Shown here piece by piece: positions 37,533 to 50,500 of a DNA stretch of 64,000 nucleotides. Position numbers and translations under genes: made by a program. This stretch comes from Allium sativum (lineage: Eukaryota > Streptophyta > Magnoliopsida > Asparagales > Amaryllidaceae), in contig CM060924.1 of assembly GCA_030737875.1 (NCBI GenBank), forward strand, positions 150,592,197-150,656,196, given 5' to 3'. Under the pieces are notes generated by a model. It saw only the letters and a list, made by a program, of their open reading frames with translations. It did not search any database and was not told the origin of the DNA. Numbering within the stretch: the stretch's first letter is position 1; the number at the start of each line of letters is the position of its first letter.

Positions 37533-37959
37533 TAGTCGATTAATTACACCTAATTAATCACCCCCATATTAATTATCCCTAATTAATATCAAGTTTTTTC
37601 ATAACATGGGTAGACCTAACTCAATAGGTAAATTCCCATGGGGTAGACCTAACTCAATAGGTAAATTCCCAGTTATGTTATTTTATTTTTATGGTATGCT
37701 TAATCATACCCAATCATATTTTTATTAACATATTCATTACCCCATCGTTCCCCACGTAAATCGTTCTCATTTCACGACATAATAAAGGGAAATATCCATC
37801 ACAAATATCATGGGTTTAGCATATAACTTTGTCATGGGTTAAGAGGATGTCAACTTGCATATATGAGCATATATTAACCCAACTACACTTAACCCAAACT
37901 TGCATATTATCATACACATATCTTGCATAACATGTTGAAATTGCATATAAGCATTCTCA

Positions 37960-38240
37960 TAACTTGCATAACATGTTAAACATGCATTTAAGCATACACA
38001 TAACTTGCATAAGCATTCACATACTTGCATAAGCATTCACATACTTGCATAAGCATTCACATACTTGCATACCATGTTAAACTTGCATTTAAGCATACAC
38101 ATAACTTGCATAAGCATTCACATACTTGCATAAGCATTCACATACTTGCATAAGCATTCACATACTTGCATACCATGTTAAACTTGCATTTAAGCATATA
38201 CATATCTTGCATAAGCATTCATATACTTGCATATGAACTT
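37960..38240 (-). repeat. 20-bp direct repeats in B 3' LTR
   Basis: Units of CATAAGCATTCACATACTTG repeat at 20-bp period in two runs, broken by a CATGTTAAACTTGCATTTAAG segment. There is no strong stem-loop, unlike the arrays in the other families. Confidence 0.85.
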
Positions 38241-38723
38241 TCATAACATCATACACATAGCATTACACACATAACTTGCATATGAACTTGCGTAACTCAC
38301 TTGTTTAAACATGCATAAACCCACTTATTAAATATGCATAAACCCACTTGTTAAACATGCATAATCCAACTTATTAAACATGCATAAAACCACTTATTAC
38401 ATATGCATAAACATAAGAAGACATAGAGTAGCATATCATTATAAATGATTCAAACTCTATAATCCGCATTCAAGACCATAAGTCTCATTACACCCAATCT
38501 ACTTACTTTAACAATTGATGTTAAAGTGATAGAAACTCACCAAACCCAATATTAGCAAACTTATGAAGTGGAATTAGTTGCTAAATATGAAGAAGATGAT
38601 GATTAGAGGTTGATTAGCTTGCAACTTCCTTCATAGATTAGTGGAGGCTCCTCTTAAGATTTAATTTGGCGGCATGAGGCCATCATTTCTATTTTTGGTA
38701 AGGATTAGGGGGGGTTTAGGGTG

Positions 38724-38731
38724 TATTTATA
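38724..38731 (-). promoter_or_regulatory. TATA box of B 3' LTR
   Basis: TATAAATA on the minus strand, about 490 bp into the LTR, identical in the 5' LTR. Confidence 0.65.
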
Positions 38732-38872
38732 GATTAGGTGAGTGTTTTAGGCCCTTAGATTAACCCTAGGTTAGATTAGGACCCTTAGATTTAGGAAATC
38801 TCTAGAACCAGCCCTCTAAGCCAGCCTAGAACCCAACCTGGTGCACCCAGGTTCACTGGACGCCGCGCCCCT

Positions 38873-38938
38873 GTCGACAGGCAAGTCGACAGGCAAGTCG
38901 ACACCCCTGTCGACTGGCCTGTCGACAGCCCTGTCGAC
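38873..38938 (-). promoter_or_regulatory. Six GTCGAC palindromes upstream of the TATA box
   Basis: Six GTCGAC words fall within 66 bp, several in the larger palindrome CCTGTCGACAGG. They lie about 140-205 bp upstream of the TATA box. The arrangement is unchanged in the other LTR. It could be a binding-site cluster in U3 (inference). Confidence 0.5.
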
Positions 38939-39218
38939 ATGGGTAGGGCGGGAAGCTTCCCGCCTGACCCCGCTTTTCCATTCCAAAATCTGAAATTTTA
39001 AAATTTTAAATCTGTTTTTAGTTTTGAATTTTCTGCAAACTTCATCGGGCCATAACTGGGCCATAAGGACTCCGATTTTCGAAAACTCGGACTCTATTTT
39101 GCGTATTTTTCCGAGACAAACGCAATGACGCAGCCCGTTTCCCCTAATTCCCACATCTGAGATTATTTATCCTGTAATTAGTGAATTTTAGTATTAACCC
39201 AAAATTCAGGGTGTTACA

Positions 39219-39721
39219 TTCTCCCCTCCTTAAAGGATTTCGTCCCCGAAATCTCTACGCTAAGGAGAATGCATATCCTACCATCCAAACAACCATCTAC
39301 TCAATCCATCAAACACAGGCATCCATTGTCCTTAGAACAATTTCTAATGATGTATGAGCATATGCAAAGAGTGTGTGTATATGTTCCCTATCTAATGTAT
39401 GAACATATGCAAACCATGATAGTGCCATGCATCCATTATGTATGCGAAAGAACCCTATCGACACATACAATATCTACATGAGTGCACAATCATTCACCAA
39501 AATGCATCATCCATATGATAACACAATCATTTTACATCCATAAATATAGTTTCCTACACACAATTTTATGCAATATGCAATATGAAGTGATTGAGCCGAT
39601 CTAGTGCCTAGAGTGTGTGTATATGCATCCACGAGCAACCACTAGCAACCACTTGCATCCACATGCATCCACCAAACATAACATGTCTCAAACACATGTT
39701 TCAACCATAGGTTTACCCTAT
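39219..39721 (-). other. 3' non-coding part and polypurine tract of B
   Basis: The tract next to the LTR reads AAGGAGGGGAGAA on the minus strand, preceded by the palindrome ATTTCGGGGACGAAAT (plus 39237-39252). The remainder up to the stop codon has no coding content and several ATGCATCCA/TATGCA words. Confidence 0.8.
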
Positions 39722-42700
39722 CTAAAGGTCAAAGGTACTAATGAGAGGACATACTAAAGATAAGATAAGTACTAGACAAACGATAAAGGAGAAGCTAAAA
39801 GACTTACCCTCAAAAAGGAAAGGGTACAATGAACGCATCTTTACTTCCGTTTCCCAAGTTGCGTTGCCCTCGTCTTCTCCCCATTGCACTTTGACTAGAT
39901 GAACCTCTCGATTCCTCAATTTCCTAGTCTCTGACCCAAGGATGCGGGTAGGAGCTCGTCGAATAGTCGCATCACGCTCTACTTCAACTTCTTTAAGCAA
40001 GCTCGGCTCTACCACCTCTGCCGTCTCATGTAAGCACTTCCTCAGATGAGATGCATGGAATACATCATGTACGCCACTAAGTCTGTCGGGCAACTCTACT
40101 CTATATGCCATCCGTCCAATCCTTTCCTTAATAGGAAACGGCCCTACGAACCTTGGTGCTAACTTCCCAACAGATCCAAAGCGAACAACATTTCGCAATG
40201 GAGACACTTTGACAAAGACCATGTCCCCAACTTCAAACTCAAGATCCGTCCTCCTCTTGTCCGCATAAGATTTTTGCCTATCCTGTGCTGCTTTCATCCT
40301 CCTTCGAATCAAGTCAATCTTCTCAGAAGTCTCCCTAACCATATCAGGCCCAAGCAAGATCTTATCCGTAGATTCCCACCAACATGTAGGTGATCGACAA
40401 GGCCTTCCATAAAGAGCTTCGAAAGGAGCCATACCAATACTGGACTGAAAGCTGTTATTATATGCGAACTCTACCAATGGAAGATGCTCTTCCCATGTAC
40501 CTCCAAAATCTAAGATACAAAGCCTCAAAAGGTCTTCTAGCACACGATTCACCCTCTCAGTCTGGCCGTCCGTCGGAGGATGATATGCGGTGCTCAGACA
40601 CAATTGAGTTCCCACTGCTTCCTGCAAACTTCTCCAGAACTCGCTAGTGAAGATAGGGTCTCGATCACTCACTATGCTAGAGGGTACCCCATGCAATCGA
40701 ACTATCTCTCGAAGATATACTGAAGCTAGCCATGGGGCAGTCCTCTTGCTCTTCACAGGTATGAAATGGGCGCTCTTAGTAAGTCTGTCTACCACCACCC
40801 AAATTCCTGTATTACCCTTTCTCGATCTGGGTAACCCGTCAATAAAATCCATCGAGACGCTATCCCACTTCCATTGCGGAACTTCCAATGGGTGAAGCAA
40901 CCCACCAGGTTTCTTTTGCTCCGCTTTCACCTGTTGACATACCAAGCATCGAGCGACATATTCGGCCACATCTTTCTTCATACCGGCCCAGAAGAAAACC
41001 CTCTTCATATCTTGGTACATCTTGTCCCCACCGGGATGAATGGTCATCCTAGAACGGTGTGCATCATCAAGAATAGCCTTCCTCAACCCTTCGTCTTGCG
41101 GTACACAAAGTCTACCGTCTCTACGCAAGCATCCCCTATCGTCTAGGGTGTACCTACTCAAATGGCTGGACGACTCTCCCCTTATGAGCTTCTCTATCAA
41201 CTCAACCAACTGTGGGTCGTCCCTCTGGGCTTCCCCTATCCGCCCCAGAAGAGTAGGTCTGACATCCAAGGATGCTAGCAAACCGGGTATATAATCAACG
41301 GAAGGTCTGAAATCAAACATCGAGATAAATTCCAAGCTTCGACGTTCCACGAACAATGGGCTTAATGACAACCTCTTTCTACTCAAGGCGTCTGCCACCA
41401 CGTTACCCTTGCCAGGGGTATATGCTATCTCGAAATCATAGGATGCTAAGAACTCCATCCACCTTTGCTGTCTCAAATTCAAATCCTTTTGAGAAAACAA
41501 GTACTTCAATGATTTGTGGTCAGTGAACAATTCGAATCTCTCACCAAGAAGATAATGGCGCCAAATCTTAAGCGCAAAAACAATAGCGGCCAACTCTAAA
41601 TCATGGGTAGGGTAATTTTTCTCATGTGCCCTCAACTGCCTTCCACCATAGGCTATCACCCTTCCCTCTTGCATTAAGACTGCGCCAAGTCCTGTCCCAC
41701 AAGCATCAGTATAAACAACAAAAGGCTTGCTCCCATCTGGCAACACTAAAACTGGAGCAGTGGTTAAAGCTCTCTTTAACCGTCGGAACGCATCATCACA
41801 ATCTACGTTCCATGCGAAAACAAGATTCTTCTTTGTTAAGCGGGTTAGTGGGGCTGATATCTTCGCGAAGTCTTTAATAAACTTCCTATAATAACCCGCC
41901 AAACCCAAGAAACTTCTTACTTCGGTGGCATTCTTCGGAACCTTCCAATCCTGAATTGATACTACCTTCGCGGGATCCACAGCTATCCCTTCCTTGGAGA
42001 CCACGTGCCCCAAGAACCGCACTTCCCTCCTCCAGAAGTGACATTTAGAGAATTTAGCCTTAAGTCTATGCGCTCGAAGAGTCTTCAATACCTCCCCAAG
42101 ATGTAAGGCATGCTCTTCTTCACTCTTAGAAAATACTAAGATATCATCCACAAAGACCATCACGAAATTATTAAGGAACTCCCTGAACACCCTACTCATC
42201 AAGTCAACAAAGTATGCAGGGGCGTTCGTCAACCCAAATGGCATCACCAGCCACTCATAGAAACCATCCGAAGTCCTAAAGGCAGTCTTGTCTATGCTAT
42301 CCTCAGCCACCCTCAACTGATGAAACCCCGTGGCTAAGTCCAACTGAGAAAATACTGAAGCGCCAACCAACTGATCGAAAAGATCATCAATCCTCGGCAA
42401 TGGGTGTCTATTCTTCTTTGTGAGCTTGTTGAGTTCTCTATAGTCTACACAAAGTCTGAGGGACCCATTCGCCTTCGTTGCAAAAACTACTGGAGCACCC
42501 CACTCTGATATACTTCGTCTTATGAACCCCTTCTCAAGCAATTCCCCTACTTGCTTATGGAGTTCCCTCCTCTCACGAGGAGCCATGTGGCGCACTGGTA
42601 AAGATACAGGTTTAGCATTATCCACCAGATATATTCGGAAGTCAATCTCCCGCTTCGGAGGTAAGCCCTTCACCTCCTCAAACACATCCGGATATTCCCG

Positions 42701-44164
42701 GACCACTCTAACAGATTGCAAACTTTCGACTGAAGCCTCAAGCGATTCAAGATAACCTAGCATAACAGAATCCCTGGGATTACAAGAGATCTCGAGAGTG
42801 TTACCCAAGCGGGTCATGAGCCTAACAACTCTCCTTTCGCAATCAAGAACGACACCATTACTGGATAACCAGTCCATGCCCAAAATCAACCCATAGCCCG
42901 TGAAGCCCAACACAAAAGCATCACATCTAAACTCAATGCTAAGTATAGAAATCTTCAAACCCAAACATATCATGGACAAATAAGTGGAGCCCCCAATTGG
43001 GTTTGAAACAACCAAGGGATCATCTACCAGACTGGTGTCTAAGTGCAGTGACTCAACTAATGATGATGAGATAAAAGAATGCGATGCGCCTGAATCAAAC
43101 AATGTACGGACAGGATGATCAAATAGAAAAACCAGACTTTCCACGGAAATAGTTCTACCTCTCTCCTGAATCGGTGGAACCGCGAGAGCCTGTACTTGCC
43201 CCCTAGCCTGACCCGGTGCCATAAGAGCTTGCACCTGTCCTCCTGAGGTAGATCCCGTCCTTTGCCCTTTCTTAGGACAGTCTTTCACTAGATGCCCTGC
43301 TTCGCCACAGTGGAAGCAGCCAGTCTTCTTCTTCTTGCGACAATCCTTGCTTAGGTGGCCAGGTGTCCCACAATTGAAACACTTCTTCTTTTTGCCCTTG
43401 CCACCGTTGCCTTTCCCCCCTTTGTTTTGCTGTTGTTGCTGAGGTCTCTTTTGATCTCCCTTCTTCTCGGGCGCCTGACTAGCATTGGGACCCTTCCCTT
43501 CTTCATGCATGAGTGCCATGTCAACTAGCTTCTCGAAGGTGGCCCCCATAGGGATATGAGTCATAGCCAACCCATGCATCGGTTCATTCAAGCCTTTCAC
43601 GAACCTCAAAGCCTTCTTCTCCGGTGTATTCACCATGTCTAGGCCAAACCTTGCCAATTGATTAAACTTGTTAACATATTCCTTCACCGAGAGATTTCCT
43701 TGCTTTAGAGTCAAGAATCTTTCCATATACAAGTTTTCCTCCGCCCTTGAGAGAAACTTTGCCACAAATCTTTGCCTAAAATCCGCCCAAGAGTCAACGG
43801 GGCGTTCTCCATTAGTGACCTCCCACCTGAATGAGGCCTCTCCCTTCATTAACCAAGCAGCTAACTTGACTTTCTTTCCTTCTTCCATCTCAAAGATATC
43901 TATCAACTCTTCTACCTCCTTAAGCCAATCTCTAGCCTCCACAAAAGTTTCAGATCCTTGAAAAGGTTTCCCTCCCATAGCTTCAAATTCCTTGCAAGTC
44001 TTAGCAAAAGTATCCGTGCGAGGAGGAGGGGGAAGAGGAAGATCGGGTGCTACGGTTGGTGGAGGAATATTTGCTGGACCTGCAGTGGTGGCCCTAGCCT
44101 CCATCAATCTCCTATACCATACTGGTACCGTCACACCCTCCAGGAAGTTAAGATCCTCAGCCAT
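39722..44164 (-). CDS. gag-pol: Gag-Pol polyprotein of chromovirus B
   Basis: One 1480-residue frame encodes the proteins for particle formation, reverse transcription and integration. Gag occupies about residues 50-260 (FRQRFVAKF and [11 protein letters not shown] motifs), then a lysine-rich stretch and two CCHC zinc knuckles (262-275, 283-296). The aspartic protease has DSGA at 357-360 and an ILGMDWL end. Reverse transcriptase has its catalytic pair in FVDD at 671-674 (F replacing the common Y). RNase H starts at YTDA with D820. Integrase has H1036/H1043/C1073/C1076 zinc residues and a D1106, D1167, E1203 catalytic triad with the D-35-E spacing, then a GPY/F module at 1338. The last 100 residues ([13 protein letters not shown]) look like a chromodomain, the histone-reading tail of chromoviruses. 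A hydrophobic tail ends it. The ATG lies 183 nt after the primer site. No stop or frameshift is seen. Lineage Tekay/Del is inferred. Confidence 0.95.
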   Translation of the reverse strand: MAEDLNFLEGVTVPVWYRRLMEARATTAGPANIPPPTVAPDLPLPPPPRTDTFAKTCKEFEAMGGKPFQGSETFVEARDWLKEVEELIDIFEMEEGKKVKLAAWLMKGEASFRWEVTNGERPVDSWADFRQRFVAKFLSRAEENLYMERFLTLKQGNLSVKEYVNKFNQLARFGLDMVNTPEKKALRFVKGLNEPMHGLAMTHIPMGATFEKLVDMALMHEEGKGPNASQAPEKKGDQKRPQQQQQNKGGKGNGGKGKKKKCFNCGTPGHLSKDCRKKKKTGCFHCGEAGHLVKDCPKKGQRTGSTSGGQVQALMAPGQARGQVQALAVPPIQERGRTISVESLVFLFDHPVRTLFDSGASHSFISSSLVESLHLDTSLVDDPLVVSNPIGGSTYLSMICLGLKISILSIEFRCDAFVLGFTGYGLILGMDWLSSNGVVLDCERRVVRLMTRLGNTLEISCNPRDSVMLGYLESLEASVESLQSVRVVREYPDVFEEVKGLPPKREIDFRIYLVDNAKPVSLPVRHMAPRERRELHKQVGELLEKGFIRRSISEWGAPVVFATKANGSLRLCVDYRELNKLTKKNRHPLPRIDDLFDQLVGASVFSQLDLATGFHQLRVAEDSIDKTAFRTSDGFYEWLVMPFGLTNAPAYFVDLMSRVFREFLNNFVMVFVDDILVFSKSEEEHALHLGEVLKTLRAHRLKAKFSKCHFWRREVRFLGHVVSKEGIAVDPAKVVSIQDWKVPKNATEVRSFLGLAGYYRKFIKDFAKISAPLTRLTKKNLVFAWNVDCDDAFRRLKRALTTAPVLVLPDGSKPFVVYTDACGTGLGAVLMQEGRVIAYGGRQLRAHEKNYPTHDLELAAIVFALKIWRHYLLGERFELFTDHKSLKYLFSQKDLNLRQQRWMEFLASYDFEIAYTPGKGNVVADALSRKRLSLSPLFVERRSLEFISMFDFRPSVDYIPGLLASLDVRPTLLGRIGEAQRDDPQLVELIEKLIRGESSSHLSRYTLDDRGCLRRDGRLCVPQDEGLRKAILDDAHRSRMTIHPGGDKMYQDMKRVFFWAGMKKDVAEYVARCLVCQQVKAEQKKPGGLLHPLEVPQWKWDSVSMDFIDGLPRSRKGNTGIWVVVDRLTKSAHFIPVKSKRTAPWLASVYLREIVRLHGVPSSIVSDRDPIFTSEFWRSLQEAVGTQLCLSTAYHPPTDGQTERVNRVLEDLLRLCILDFGGTWEEHLPLVEFAYNNSFQSSIGMAPFEALYGRPCRSPTCWWESTDKILLGPDMVRETSEKIDLIRRRMKAAQDRQKSYADKRRTDLEFEVGDMVFVKVSPLRNVVRFGSVGKLAPRFVGPFPIKERIGRMAYRVELPDRLSGVHDVFHASHLRKCLHETAEVVEPSLLKEVEVERDATIRRAPTRILGSETRKLRNREVHLVKVQWGEDEGNATWETEVKMRSLYPFLFEGKSFSFSFIVCLVLILSLVCPLISTFDL

Positions 44165-44346
44165 GCTGAAACGAAAAAGGAAAGACTCAAAACGGAGAAT
44201 TCGAAGGATATAGATATGGCTATTGGGGATTATGTTTTTCTTTCAAAAACTTTTCTCTTTAAAGACATGTTTTTGAAAATATCTCTTCCAAAAATGTTTT
44301 TAGAAAAATAGTTTTCTAAAAATTTTATCTGTTCCGGTAACCTTAG

Positions 44347-44358
44347 GCTCCGATACCA
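44347..44358 (-). other. Primer binding site of B
   Basis: The minus strand reads TGGTATCGGAGC two bases after the 5' LTR end, tRNA-iMet type. Confidence 0.88.
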
Positions 44359-45640
44359 CGTGTAACACCCCACGCCCGCTATGGTCACTCTCTAAGGGAA
44401 TGCCATAACATCGGTGGAGTATTTTAGTGAATATAGAACAGAAAAATTACAACAAGACAGATATAAATAGTACTTGAAATTTAAAACATCATCTCATGAC
44501 AGCGGAAATAAACATGTCTGGTTACATCATAAAACCACAATAAAAGTCAAGTACAATATCCATCAAAATAAAGAAGTACATAATCCCACTCTCTCATACA
44601 ATAGCCAAGACAAAAGAAAAGATAACTGGGTAACTGGAGCTTTACATCTATCCAAGCTCCTAAAGACTGGAACCGCAATTCGATCAAGCTCCACTACTGC
44701 TAGGATCCACCGTAGGACCTGAGGGTTGGGAAAAAGATAAAAACAACGGGGTCAGACATAAGTCTGAGCGAGTCCTATAACTTTAACAATATAATCATTA
44801 AAGTAACCAGAGAAGACATAAACTTGACCTACGGTAATGTCCGGGGATGAATGGCTACACTAAGCAGCTTGGTATACTTAGGATAAACTAAGATAACTGT
44901 AAAGACGCATCTACCCACCCAAGGATAATTACTACACTGCACCACACCAGTCATTCCTACTCAAAGATTGATCCCACCCAAGGACTTAAAGAAAGATATA
45001 ACTAGTAGTTTCATGTACCCCTAGCTGACCACATAGGTGCCGTCTGCCCCTATCTCCACTAGGTGTACCCCACTACTTCCCAAGCGACCGGCTCCCTACC
45101 GTAGATACCCGTGCTGGTCCCACAGTGGGGTGTATCACTCCCCTAAAGTGGCCACCTGATAATATCAACGGTGCACGGCTTTATATCTACACGATGCAAC
45201 AACGGCTTATCTACCAGCCCGGGCCCACACACGCATATGAAACCCGTTGGACTTGCGTTGCCACCGCTAACCCGTTTTAGCCTCTTATAATCAAGCCCAA
45301 TATGCGTGTCCCGTCACTCGACATGGGTCGAGCCCACAAAGATACGTTTGGGATATTGGTTGAAATGGGCCCCCATAAGCTACCCACCTAAGCTTGTCAC
45401 TTATCTAGTGAATCCCACTTAACCCTTTAATCATGTTTAATTACATGTTTCACTTGGTTAAGTATTCTAATCGTATTTTCTATTGCCACCCAAGGCAACC
45501 CACTAGATTCCACATGCCACCCAAGGCAACCACTAAATTTCCACATGCCACCCAAGGCACCCACTTAACCCCTCATGTCCCACTACATGCTAATATGGTT
45601 AAGTGTTTCTTAATTAATTAAGACCGTGATCTCCCATAAA

Positions 45641-45857
45641 GACCTCTCACATTAGACTGGCTGTTATGACCGCCTGGTTAAGCCGGTAGGGTCCGGGCAG
45701 TCTTACGTCATAACAGAGTCTAACCTCGTGTCTTTACTTTAATCACGTATTTAATTTATGGCTAAGACCTCTCACATTGGGCTGACATTTGTAGCAACTG
45801 GTTAAGCCGGTTGGGTCCGGGCAGTTTTACACTACAAATGAGTCTAACCTCGTGTCT
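45641..45857 (-). repeat. Tandem long-hairpin pair in B 5' LTR
   Basis: The same two units as at 37316-37532, with one base change in the flank (GACCTCTCAC for GACCTCCCAC) and intact stems. Confidence 0.85.
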
Positions 45858-47048
45858 TAGTCGATTAATTACACCTAATTAATCACCCCCATATTAATTA
45901 TCCCTAATTAATATCAAGTTTTTTCATAACATGGGTAGACCTAACTCAATAGGTAAATTCCCATGGGGTAGACCTAACTCAATAGGTAAATTCCCAGTTA
46001 TGTTATTTTATTTTTATGGTATGCTTAATCATACCCAATCATACTTTTATTAACATATTCATTACCCCATCGTTCCCCATGTAAATCGTTCTCATTTCAC
46101 GACATAATAAAGGGAAAGATCCATCACAAATATCATGGGTTTAGCATATAACTTTGTCATGGGTTAAGAGGATGTCAACTTGCATATATGAGCATATATT
46201 AACCCAACTACACTTAACCCAAACTTGCATATTATCATACACATATCTTGCATAACATGTTGAACTTGCATATAAGCATTCTCATAACTTGCATAACATG
46301 TTAAACATGCATTTAAGCATACACATAACTTGCATAAGCATTCACATACTTGCATAAGCATTCACATACTTGCATAAGCATTCACATACTTGCATACCAT
46401 GTTAAACTTGCATTTAAGCATACACATAACTTGCATAAGCATTCACATACTTGCATAAGCATTCACATACTTGCATAAGCATTCACATACTTGCATACCA
46501 TGTTAAACTTGCATTTAAGCATATACATATCTTGCATAAGCATTCATATACTTGCATATGAACTTTCATAACATCATACACATAGCATTACACACATAAC
46601 TTGCATATGAACTTGCATAACTCACTTGTTTAAACATGCATAAACCCACTTATTAAATATGCATAAACCCACTTGTTAAACATGCATAATCCAACTTATT
46701 AAACATGCATAAAACCACTTATTACATATGCATAAACATAAGAAGACATAGAGTAGCATATCATTATAAATGATTCAAACTCTATAATCCGCATTCAAGA
46801 CCATAAGTCTCATTACACCCAATCTACTTACTATAACAATTTATGTTAAAGTGATAGAAACTCACCAAACCCAATATTAGCAAACTTATGAAGTGGAATT
46901 AGTTGCTAAATATGAAGAAGATGATGATTAGAGGTTGATTAGCTTGCAACTTCCTTCATAGATTAGTGGAGGCTCCTCTTAAGATTTAATTTGGCGGCAT
47001 GAGGCCATCATTTCTATTTTTGGTAAGGATTAGGGGGGGTTTAGGGTG

Positions 47049-47056
47049 TATTTATA
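47049..47056 (-). promoter_or_regulatory. TATA box of B 5' LTR
   Basis: TATAAATA on the minus strand. It would place the RNA start near 47020 and leave about 2.6 kb of LTR in the leader. Confidence 0.65.
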
Positions 47057-47543
47057 GATTAGGTGAGTATTTTAGGCCCTTAGATTAACCCTAGGTTAGA
47101 TTAGGACCCTTAGATTTAGGAAATCTCTAGAACCAGCCCTCTAAGCCAGCCTAGAACCCAACCTGGTGCACCCAGGTTCACTGGACGCCGCGCCCCTGTC
47201 GACAGGCAAGTCGACAGGCAAGTCGACACCCCTGTCGACTGGCCTGTCGACAGCCCTGTCGACATGGGTAGGGCGGGAAGCTTCCCGCCTGACCCCGCTT
47301 TTCCATTCCAAAATCTGAAATTTTAAATTTTTAAATCTGTTTTTAGGTTTGAATTTTCTGCAAACTTCATCGGGCCATAACTGGGCCATACGGACTCCGA
47401 TTTTCGAAAACTCGGACTCTATTTTGCGTATTTTTCCGAGACGAACGCAATGACGCAGCCCGTTTCCCCTAATTCCCACATCTGAGATTATTTATCCTGT
47501 AATTAGTGAATTTTAGTATTAACCCAAAATTCGGGGTGTTACA

Positions 47544-50500
47544 TGGATGTTTGTTCCGATGGCTGTGGTGTTTAAATAGAGAAACAAGAGTATGAGAGTC
47601 GGAGCAAGTTGCGGGAATTGGGAACGATGTTTCAAAAAGGGGCGTCGACGGTTTTTGAAGAGGAAAATGAAGTACTAAGTTATTTTCAAAACAAACAATC
47701 GGGCAAACTCGGTCAAGTTAGAATCATTGGACGAGACCTGCATAATGGAACTGATGTGGCTGGGAACTAAGCTACCGGAATTTCGTGATAAATTCAAACG
47801 CCTGTTTGATTTTAAACGAAATAAAAGCAGAACCTTCAACGGAAAAACAAGGTGAGTAAACTCACTAACTCCCTCTCGTTTATATTTTTATATATAAACG
47901 AGTTTTAAATATTTTTATAATGTGCAATGGTTGATTGGTTGAATAGTTGGTAAATTTGGTTGAATTGGTTGATAGGATTACACCATTAATTGATCATTAG
48001 TTCTGATATTTCATTTTGATGTGAAATAATATTATTGATGTTATTAACATCTGTGGATGCAGGGAAACAGGTTGGAGGAATCCAACTGGATCCCTCAACA
48101 TTTATATTACCGTTCGTTATTTATAGTGATGTGTATACTATGATTGGTTGTGCTATGTTGAATCACCATGACACTAGAAATTTGGTATTTTAAATACCGT
48201 AAAATAATTTCAAATATAGTAAAGCGATTGAAATTTCAAAACAAAATTTATTTCCAAAGGCGAAATTAATTTTTGAATGGAATTAAAAAGGTAGAAACTT
48301 GTTTTATTAAAAGAAGAAGTTGTTTTTAAACGAGTTTATAATCATTGAATAAATTGAATATAAATGCTTTATTTAAATTTATATGGAAAAGTGGAAATTA
48401 GATTTGAAATCAATATTTGAGATGGGATTTGAACTTAGCAGAGTATAAAGCAAATCATAAACAAGATTTTTAACGATTGGAATAAAAATCAGATTTGTTT
48501 GCAAGACTCAGAATAGAAGTTATAAATAGAATTTGGGGTTTAAGAGAATAAGTATAAGTATGAAATCAAAAGATTATATATAAAAGAAATATATTCAGGA
48601 TTAAAGCGGATAATGGTTCAAAGGAAGTATTTTGCAAGTGAAATATTTATAAGGGAAGAAAACAGCAGACGGTTTTGTGCTAAACATTTTGGATTTTTGG
48701 AATAAAAATCCAAGGAAGAAATCTTGTTGTAAAGAAGGTGGGCACCGGATTTTTATCCTTATATACTCTTTATCTTATGGGTTTCGACAAATAGAAGGAT
48801 AAATGTCTGCATTGTTTAAATCCAGACATTTTGACTATCTTTTAAATGAACAACGGAAGCGTGTGCGTCGCACACGGTATTTTATTCAAAACAGCAATCA
48901 TAACGCTGTTGTTATAAGAAATGCTTTTATAATTTTAAACAGCGATTATAACGCTGTCTTTGTAAGAAATGCTTTTATAAAACTAAACAGCGATTTTAGC
49001 GCTGTTGTTATAATAGATGTTGTAAATCTATACAGCAAATTTTAGACGCTGCTGTTATAATAAATGTCTTGGTAAATCTAAATAGCAATTTTAATGCTGC
49101 CGTTATAATAACTGTTTTAATAGCAATTTTAATGCTATGGTTATGATAAGTGTTCTATAATGCTAAGACAACGGTTTTAACGTTGTTGTTGAAAGCAATG
49201 TTTGGTTTAAAGTTGTGAGCTCTGACTATTTCAATGTTAAGAATGTCGTTCAGTTAAGGTCTGAGAGGTAATTATACCCCAACTTGACTAACTGCATTAT
49301 TGACGGAGAAATGGTTAAGCCTCGATAGCAAGGGTTGGTTAGTGATATCGTTAGTTTACGAATGATTTATGATTTGAGTTATAATAACGATGTTGATAAC
49401 ATCAGTTAATTCAAAGGATTTAGAAATGTTTTCTAACTGGAGTAAAAGGATATTTTCTCAATAAAGGAATTATAATATTGGAAATGTTTTCCAATGATCG
49501 AGAGAGAAAATAGAGCTTTGAAAGAACACGAAAGGTGGAAAATGGGAATTGGAAATGATAATGTAATAAAGAACTAATATAAAAAGGGCCCAGTGTTGTT
49601 TGATGCTTGATTGATAGAATTTCCATTTGGAAATAGGACCGTTGATTGTATGGATGTTTCTTTGATAGTTAATTCACCGACTATCAAAGTTTTATTTTTT
49701 TATATACCTTCGTTGTCAATATGGAGAGACCGGGATCAGATTTGATATCTGAAAACCACTCCGTATTGGCGTAAGCGTTATGAAGCAACTTATGCTGAAG
49801 GAAATTGAAGACGGAGTTATGCAAGGGCTATCCTGTTTACGGGATAGTGCCTTCGGTTTGTCCAGACCCAGGACAACTTGTATCGATGAGTGTCTGACAG
49901 AGTATTTCCAAAGGGGGGTACGTATGTTGATTCCTTCAAACGTACGAAGTTGGTGGCATACAAGGGAAACTTCTTTAGCCTAACAATATGAGTATTTTTG
50001 TGGGAATCAATTAGTGATTTCCGATGGATCTGACGATGTGACATTCAAAGTGAATGATGGCCAGATGTTCTGGAAGATAATTCAAACCTCAAGCCTCATC
50101 AACCCGGAATTGGACAAAAATCGGGCAGGCAGCATGGCTATGTGGGTCGCACCCATTAGGATGTATAACCACCTATCTAGAGAAATTCCTTTTGCTTCTT
50201 AAATCTATCGATGCTGTCCCTTTTCGGGAGGCGGTTGCTGATCCCAACCGTCGGTGGTATACCTTCGATACACTCAAGCGAAACGAGTGGTCGGTCATGT
50301 GTGGGCCGGGTTGCAAGACGTTCTTGTTGAACCCAGTGTATTCGTCTCTAGAGATACACTATCGGCAGGTGGTCCCATACCTTGTCATGTTGGAAATCCA
50401 ATCTCCAATAAGCGCCCTGCGGTTTTTGATTTTATATTGCATATGGAGCGTGAGATGCAAGCGTTCCGCTTGATTTCTATTTATCTGATGTAGACATTAT

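Larger units (their letters stand above)
36036..39218 (-). repeat. 3' LTR of B (left)
   Basis: In the minus sense it runs from 39218 to 36036. Parts in that order are a GTCGAC cluster (38873-38938), a TATA box (38724-38731), a 20-bp direct-repeat array (about 37960-38240), the long-hairpin pair (37532-37316) and a CAGAC-TTAT-GTCTG hairpin (36428-36441). It has the same length as the right LTR. Confidence 0.93.
36036..47543 (-). mobile_element. Complete Tekay/Del-like chromovirus B
   Basis: An 11,508-bp element with two 3183-bp LTRs (36036-39218, 44361-47543) differing at roughly two dozen sites. It has TGTAACACCC...GTGTTACA ends, an intact primer site, an intact purine tract and a perfect TSD TGGAT (36031-36035, 47544-47548). 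The empty target is preserved in the 3' LTR of A at about 54828-54845. It carries one uninterrupted 1480-codon gag-pol frame with a C-terminal chromodomain-like region. All visible parts needed for transposition are present, so it is a candidate autonomous element and the youngest datable insertion in the window. Confidence 0.93.
44361..47543 (-). repeat. 5' LTR of B (right)
   Basis: The active promoter copy. TATA box at 47049-47056, GTCGAC cluster at 47198-47263, direct repeats near 46285-46565, long-hairpin pair at 45641-45857 and short hairpin at 44753-44766. Every one of these is offset by exactly 8325 bp from the other LTR. Confidence 0.93.

Noticed and set aside
40390..43961. Plus-strand frames of 70-120 residues across 40390-43961
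   Set aside because: These are antisense shadows of the B gag-pol frame.
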